From positions 5,552,501 to 5,616,500 of the forward strand of contig BSDZ01000094.1 of assembly GCA_030268105.1 (NCBI GenBank): DNA of 64,000 bases. The letters run 5' to 3'. The notes beneath the pieces are model-generated. The model did no database searches. It was not told where the DNA came from and saw nothing but the letters and a program-made list of their open reading frames with translations. Position numbers and translations under genes: made by a program. This stretch comes from Volvox africanus. Taxonomy: Eukaryota > Chlorophyta > Chlorophyceae > Chlamydomonadales > Volvocaceae. This document shows positions 59,917 through 64,000 of the stretch, one piece after another (within the stretch, counting starts at the first letter, position 1; every line of letters begins with the position of its first letter).

Positions 59917-62900
59917 CTAATGTGAGACTTGGTTTGGGACTTCAATATGTACGAAATCGTACATTCGTACACATCCAGATTCGAAACCTCTCATAGAACC
60001 CTCGGACATGCGCTCACCCGATACATCCACCCGGCCGTATTGTGGCATTTTAAAGGTCGCGTCACGGCGGCCGTGCGCGACGTCAGACGAAGGCGCCGGC
60101 GAGGTGGATCGCGATGTGCTTGCCACCGCTCTCTGCGGCGGCGGTTGCAACGTGGCGGTGGAGGCGGCGGTGGTGGAGCGGACTGGGAAGGCGACGACGA
60201 TGGGCGTCGACGCCACCGTCGTTCCCGCCGGCGCCGCCGCGTGATTCGCTAGTGAGTGGATGCGGTGAGCTGCAGGATGCTGTACTGATGTCACCATCGC
60301 CGGCGGCGGTGTTGGCGGCGTCGGTGCCGCTGCCGTTGCCGCTGCCGTTGCCGCTGCCGTCAGTCGCGGTGTTGCCAGTGCCGGCGGCGGCAGCCGCGGA
60401 TCCGGCTTGCGATCGGCATCACCCCCCCCCGGGGTCCTGGTTTGAGGGCTGTGATCGAAAACCTGCTGCTGTAGCTCCGCCGTATGCGGTTGCGGCAGTT
60501 GCAGGGTTGCCGGCAGCAGCATCGGTTGCTTTTGCTGTGGCTGCTGTGGCTGCTGTTTCGCGCTCCGAAACTTGTTAAGCAGGCGAGTGAAGGCCTCCTG
60601 AGTTGCCTCCAACTTCTGAACGTCTTGGAGGAGGGTCTGGGTGTTGGCGGCGGAGGCACGGACAGTGCGGGGATGAGCAGGGACGCAGTGCAGCCAATAA
60701 GCCCAACGACGCGAGTGGTGTAGGCAGTATTAGTAATAGACTGGAGATGAGGACTCACCCATCGTCTCTTTCATACATAATGCGACAAATCAGCTCCCTC
60801 ATATCCACCAACCCAGATCTTCACGATTACCAACCGCCCAAATGCCCTCCCCCGTTCCTATCCCAGCAGCCTGGCCCCAGTGTCCCCGTGCGTGCCGTTT
60901 TGCAGGGTTAGGGCCCCCCCATTCCCCTCATTTCCCTCCTCCCTCCCCGCCCGCCGCCTCACCACCAGCAGATCCACATACTGGGTCGCCTCCACACCTG
61001 GCAGCAGGGGACAGCAGGGGACAGCGGGCGGGTAAAGGCGGGGGGGGGAGTCGAATACACGAGACATGACACCGCTGCAGACGCTGCTTCTGTAAAGCAA
61101 ATGACTGACCACGATATGGTGGAGGCGACGTGCAGCTCCGTCCCAGGTAGAGAAGGTGAAAATGTTGGAACGTAACCTTGGGTTATGGGGGGAGAATAAG
61201 ACACACACGGCTACTCCACCCAGCCCAATGAAGTGCCCCTTTGGGCCCTATGTCCCTCACCAATGGACCAAACGTCCGCCAGGTCGAACATGGCATCGAA
61301 AAAGTGCTTGAAGTCCATGTAAGGCAATCCTTCATTGTCGTCCAACCAGTCCGGGGAAGGGTCGTACTCTGGATCTGCCCTGATACCGAAGCGAGGCAGT
61401 AGCACCTGTGCGGTAGGACGCGAGGAGGGGGGATGTGGGCGGTGGGGCGAATGTTGAGTTGTTGGTGACGTTATTAAAAAAATTACATAGTAGCAAACTT
61501 TAGCTCCTTTTTGCGGTCTTCGCAAACCCTACTTAACCCGCATTCATCCATGTACGGATGAGAGCTGATCGTCCAATTTCATTCCAATGGACGAGCACTA
61601 CTCGAGGACGCCTGCAAAGTACAGGTCTGTAAGAGGCCTTATACCAAGATCAGACGTGCGCCAAACCTCAATCAAACCCACCCAGGTGATAACCACCACC
61701 ATGGCCGAGTAGATGGGCTCGTCCAGCGCGGCCACGTGCAGACTGGCCGCGTCCACCAGACCGCCGACGCCGGCGGCACCACCAGCGGGGAGGGCGCTGG
61801 CGCAGTTGGGCTCGACCTGAAGCTGCGGGGCGCCCAGCTGCAAACTGCTCCCGGGCGACGATGACGGCGACGTCAGAACCTGCGTGGATTCCTCGCCGCC
61901 CGACCCAGGGCCGCGCCTACTCGGATCTGAATCCTTCTCCCTTTCCAATACCTCCGGGGGATTGCACGCCCCGTCCACTGCCTTATCCCCCCCTTCTGGT
62001 TCAGCAACTTCCGGCACCGCCGCTTCGAGACCCACACCACCCGCTGCCGCCACCGTCGCATCCTCCGCCCGTCCAAAACTTGGATCCAGATCTGGATCCA
62101 CTTCCGCCGTTGCTGGTGACGCCAATGCTTCCGAGGCCGCTAAGGCCCACTGACCGTCTTGACAAGCAGGCCGCGACGTTGACAGCGCCGCAAGCGCCGG
62201 TGAGTCTTCGTCCGCAGTCGGGGTCGCTGGCGGCGGGGGCGGAGACGTCGCCGCTGTCACAGCCGCCGTCGCGACCACCGTGAGCAAGCTGGTCTGCGCT
62301 TTGGGCAGCCACCTCCACCAGTCCCGAACAGCCTCCACGACCCCTGGGTCGGTGCGGTTGGCGGCCCGGCGGCGAAGCGCCTCCTCGCTGTACAAGCTCC
62401 TGTCGCCCTGCTGGCAATAGTTGATGGAGGCCAGATCGCGGGGCTGCTCCACCACCAGCGCCACGTGCAGCTCCCCGCGGAGGACCTGGCGGGTTGGCGG
62501 GGTTGGAGAACGGGGAGCTGTGGAGGTAAGGAAACTCGCGACTGGACGCATCAGACTCAACTACCGGAATGACAGGGGAGGGGACATAGGGGGGGAGAGA
62601 GAGAAGGAGAGGGAGAGAGGGGGAGACAGAGACAGAGAGATGGCGATACTGGAGGAAGAGCGTGTAAAACTCCCCGTGTAGCTCACTCGCGCCCCTTACA
62701 CCACGCGTCATGCATCAAGTTCTACCCGTCTATTCTCCTTTCCAATCTACATTCCAACAGCCAGCCGTTAAACCAACTCCGTAGAGTTACCTGCCACAAG
62801 GAACCAATTCTATGAAACGCTACGAAACCAACGCCTCCCAGGAATGAGGTCGCGGTCGGCCATCCCCCAGCTGTCGGCGTCCCCCTAATCTCTGATAGCG

Positions 62901-63020
62901 GCCAGGAGGCCCGCTGCTGTGCGTTTTTAACGATGGTGCTGACCTGCCGCTGAGCAGCCCTACCTGTCCCAATGCATCCTGTGTGCCGCGTCGAAAGGCC
63001 TGCTGGTCCTGGTCCACCAT
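59917..63020 (-). CDS. Hypothetical protein of a type seen among ciliary proteins, 5 exons, about 586 aa
   Basis: Exons: 62964-63020, 61682-62485, 61261-61405, 60963-60997, 59917-60636, all in phase with GT..AG introns. The N-terminal block (VLRGELHVALVVEQPRDLAS, then RRRAANRTDPGVVEAVRDWW) is followed by about 180 low-complexity residues. The block DPSPDWLDDNEG with FFDAMFDLADVWSIG (around 288-337) and VEATQYVDLLVTLLQDVQKL follows, continuing as a probable coiled coil (EATQEAFTRLLNKF) with a Gln-rich tail. From memory, a DW..D..G...FFD.mF.LADvW pattern is common in hypothetical proteins of ciliated protists and algae, some reported from flagella. That is recollection, not a search, and the function is unknown. 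The start ATG at 63020 is my choice; an acceptor at 63031-63032 also allows an upstream exon. Confidence 0.68.
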
Positions 63021-64000
63021 ATGCGCTGCCCTGGTACGGCAAAGGTACGACGTCGAAAGTCATGGTTAAATGGTCTCGCAGCTTCTAAATGAGATTTGGG
63101 CTTAGGAGCAAACCACCGGGGATTACGACAGATCGCGTATTCTTTGGGTTGGATGTCTAAGAAGTGGACTCGCAGGTCCAACCAGATGCGGGAGGGCGTG
63201 TGTATGTACGCTCTGGGAGGTGGCTGAGGTACGGCTCATATCTGACTGTCGCCACATTTGTTGTTGTAACAGTCAGGTAGATGATCTTTTGGTTCAGATC
63301 TTCTCAAGGTCAACCCAATTCAGCAAAACTTGTTTATTGCGGAATTGGCGTCCCGCACCTGCCCCCGCAGCGCACTTAACCTCTAAGTTGGGAACCTTCC
63401 CGGAGTCCCACAGGCATCAAATTGTGATAAATCATTATTACATTCAAGCTACATCTGCAAGGCTAATCGGACGCGCAATACCGGCGGCCAAAGGCCTGAA
63501 ACGTTCATTTGGCAATTGAAAACTCTTCGTCCACGTTTTTGCCGCCCTACCAGTGCAAAAAATAGGAAATTTAAACTAACGTTCATCCTGTCCAAATGCG
63601 TACTTTCATACCTCGTGGGCTTGGAAGGTGCCACCCTAACCGTGAGTGGACATGGTGAACGGGTAAACCCACCTAGACGTCGCGACAATGACTTTGGTGG
63701 CAAGGGACCAGCGTCCACGAACAACGTGAATAGCGGCCAAAGCAAGGCCCCGCCGTTGAGGAGCCGGCAGAGAACGGTCCGCGTCCTCTGTTTGCGCCCG
63801 CCGTCCGCTATCAGGTTCAGCATCTTGAAAGCCGACTTGATTAGACATTTCTTATTTCGTTTCTACCTTCCTAGAAACATCTAAAGTACATGTTTGCCAC
63901 AGTGCGTGACGTGTTTTATGAGTAGTTGAGCCTCGTGTCATTTAACAGTTTGAGCCATGTATCTGAATCGACAATTTCAAAGATAGCATCTCATTGAAAT
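63021..64000. other. Right edge, possibly part of another minus-strand gene
   Basis: On the minus strand a coding-like stretch starts near 63838 (SAFKMLNLIADGGRKQ) and continues with TVLCRLLNGGALLWPLFTLF, a hydrophobic segment, to about 63695. It could be an exon of a gene that begins beyond the window, but no clear splice pair was found. The rest is probably the 5' flank of the 59.9-63.0 kb gene. Confidence 0.25.

Noticed and set aside
63061..63238. Minus-strand frames just upstream of the 59.9-63.0 kb gene, considered as its first exon
   Set aside because: The longer frame (with WLDLRVHFLDIQPKEYAIC) would end in phase 2, while the next exon needs phase 0, so it was treated as 5' flank or UTR.
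1..64000. CRISPR arrays, rRNA, clear tRNA genes, bacterial operons or viral gene clusters
   Set aside because: None were seen. The only tRNA-like signal is the B-box of the SINE-like insert. Gene structure and splicing are eukaryotic throughout.

Overview
The window looks like nuclear DNA of a volvocine green alga (Volvox/Gonium/Chlamydomonas relatives). Signs are: many short phase-consistent introns with GT..AG ends, GC-rich exons full of Ala/Ser/Gly/Pro/Gln runs, a receptor-like kinase with a volvocine cell-wall-type Pro/Ser-rich stalk, a CAP10-like (GT90) glycosyltransferase, and TGTAA poly(A)-type signals 3' of several genes. It is not bacterial: no operons or Shine-Dalgarno sites are seen. 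All multi-exon models were spliced by hand from reading frame, splice sites and intron phase, without transcript data.

Layout. 1-1.9 kb: non-coding, with a 155-bp tandem duplication. 2.0-5.5 kb (+): one large low-complexity single-exon gene. 9.3-15.3 kb (-): a 14-exon secreted/Golgi-type GT90 glycosyltransferase, 483 aa, every junction in phase. 15.6-21.8 kb: a repeat island built of inverted copies of one element joined to CCTCC-type satellites; one arm carries a SINE-like insertion with a 13-bp target duplication. 22-23 kb (-): a weak candidate for a small secreted protein. 24.8-31.8 kb (-): a 19-exon gene that joins a multi-pass membrane region to a C-terminal leucine-rich-repeat array. 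31.8-38.2 kb: no supported gene. 38.2-47.0 kb (-): a 6-exon, about 2,071-aa receptor-like protein kinase (signal peptide, Cys-rich ectodomain, Pro-rich stalk, one TM, huge low-complexity juxtamembrane segment, kinase, unassigned C-terminal region). 50.8-53.3 kb (-): a 5-exon mitochondrial-carrier-family protein with a plastid-type transit peptide. 54.7-59.4 kb (-): an 8-exon low-complexity Ala/Gln/His-rich protein. 59.9-63.0 kb (-): a 5-exon protein of a type I associate with ciliary hypothetical proteins. 63.0-64.0 kb: possibly part of another minus-strand gene.

Six well-supported genes lie on the minus strand and one on the plus strand. There is no pathway-level clustering. The GT90 enzyme and the kinase both fit secretion and the extracellular matrix, a major theme of volvocine genomes. 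The items most worth following up are the membrane-LRR fusion, the receptor kinase with DLA in place of DFG, and the inverted repeat island.
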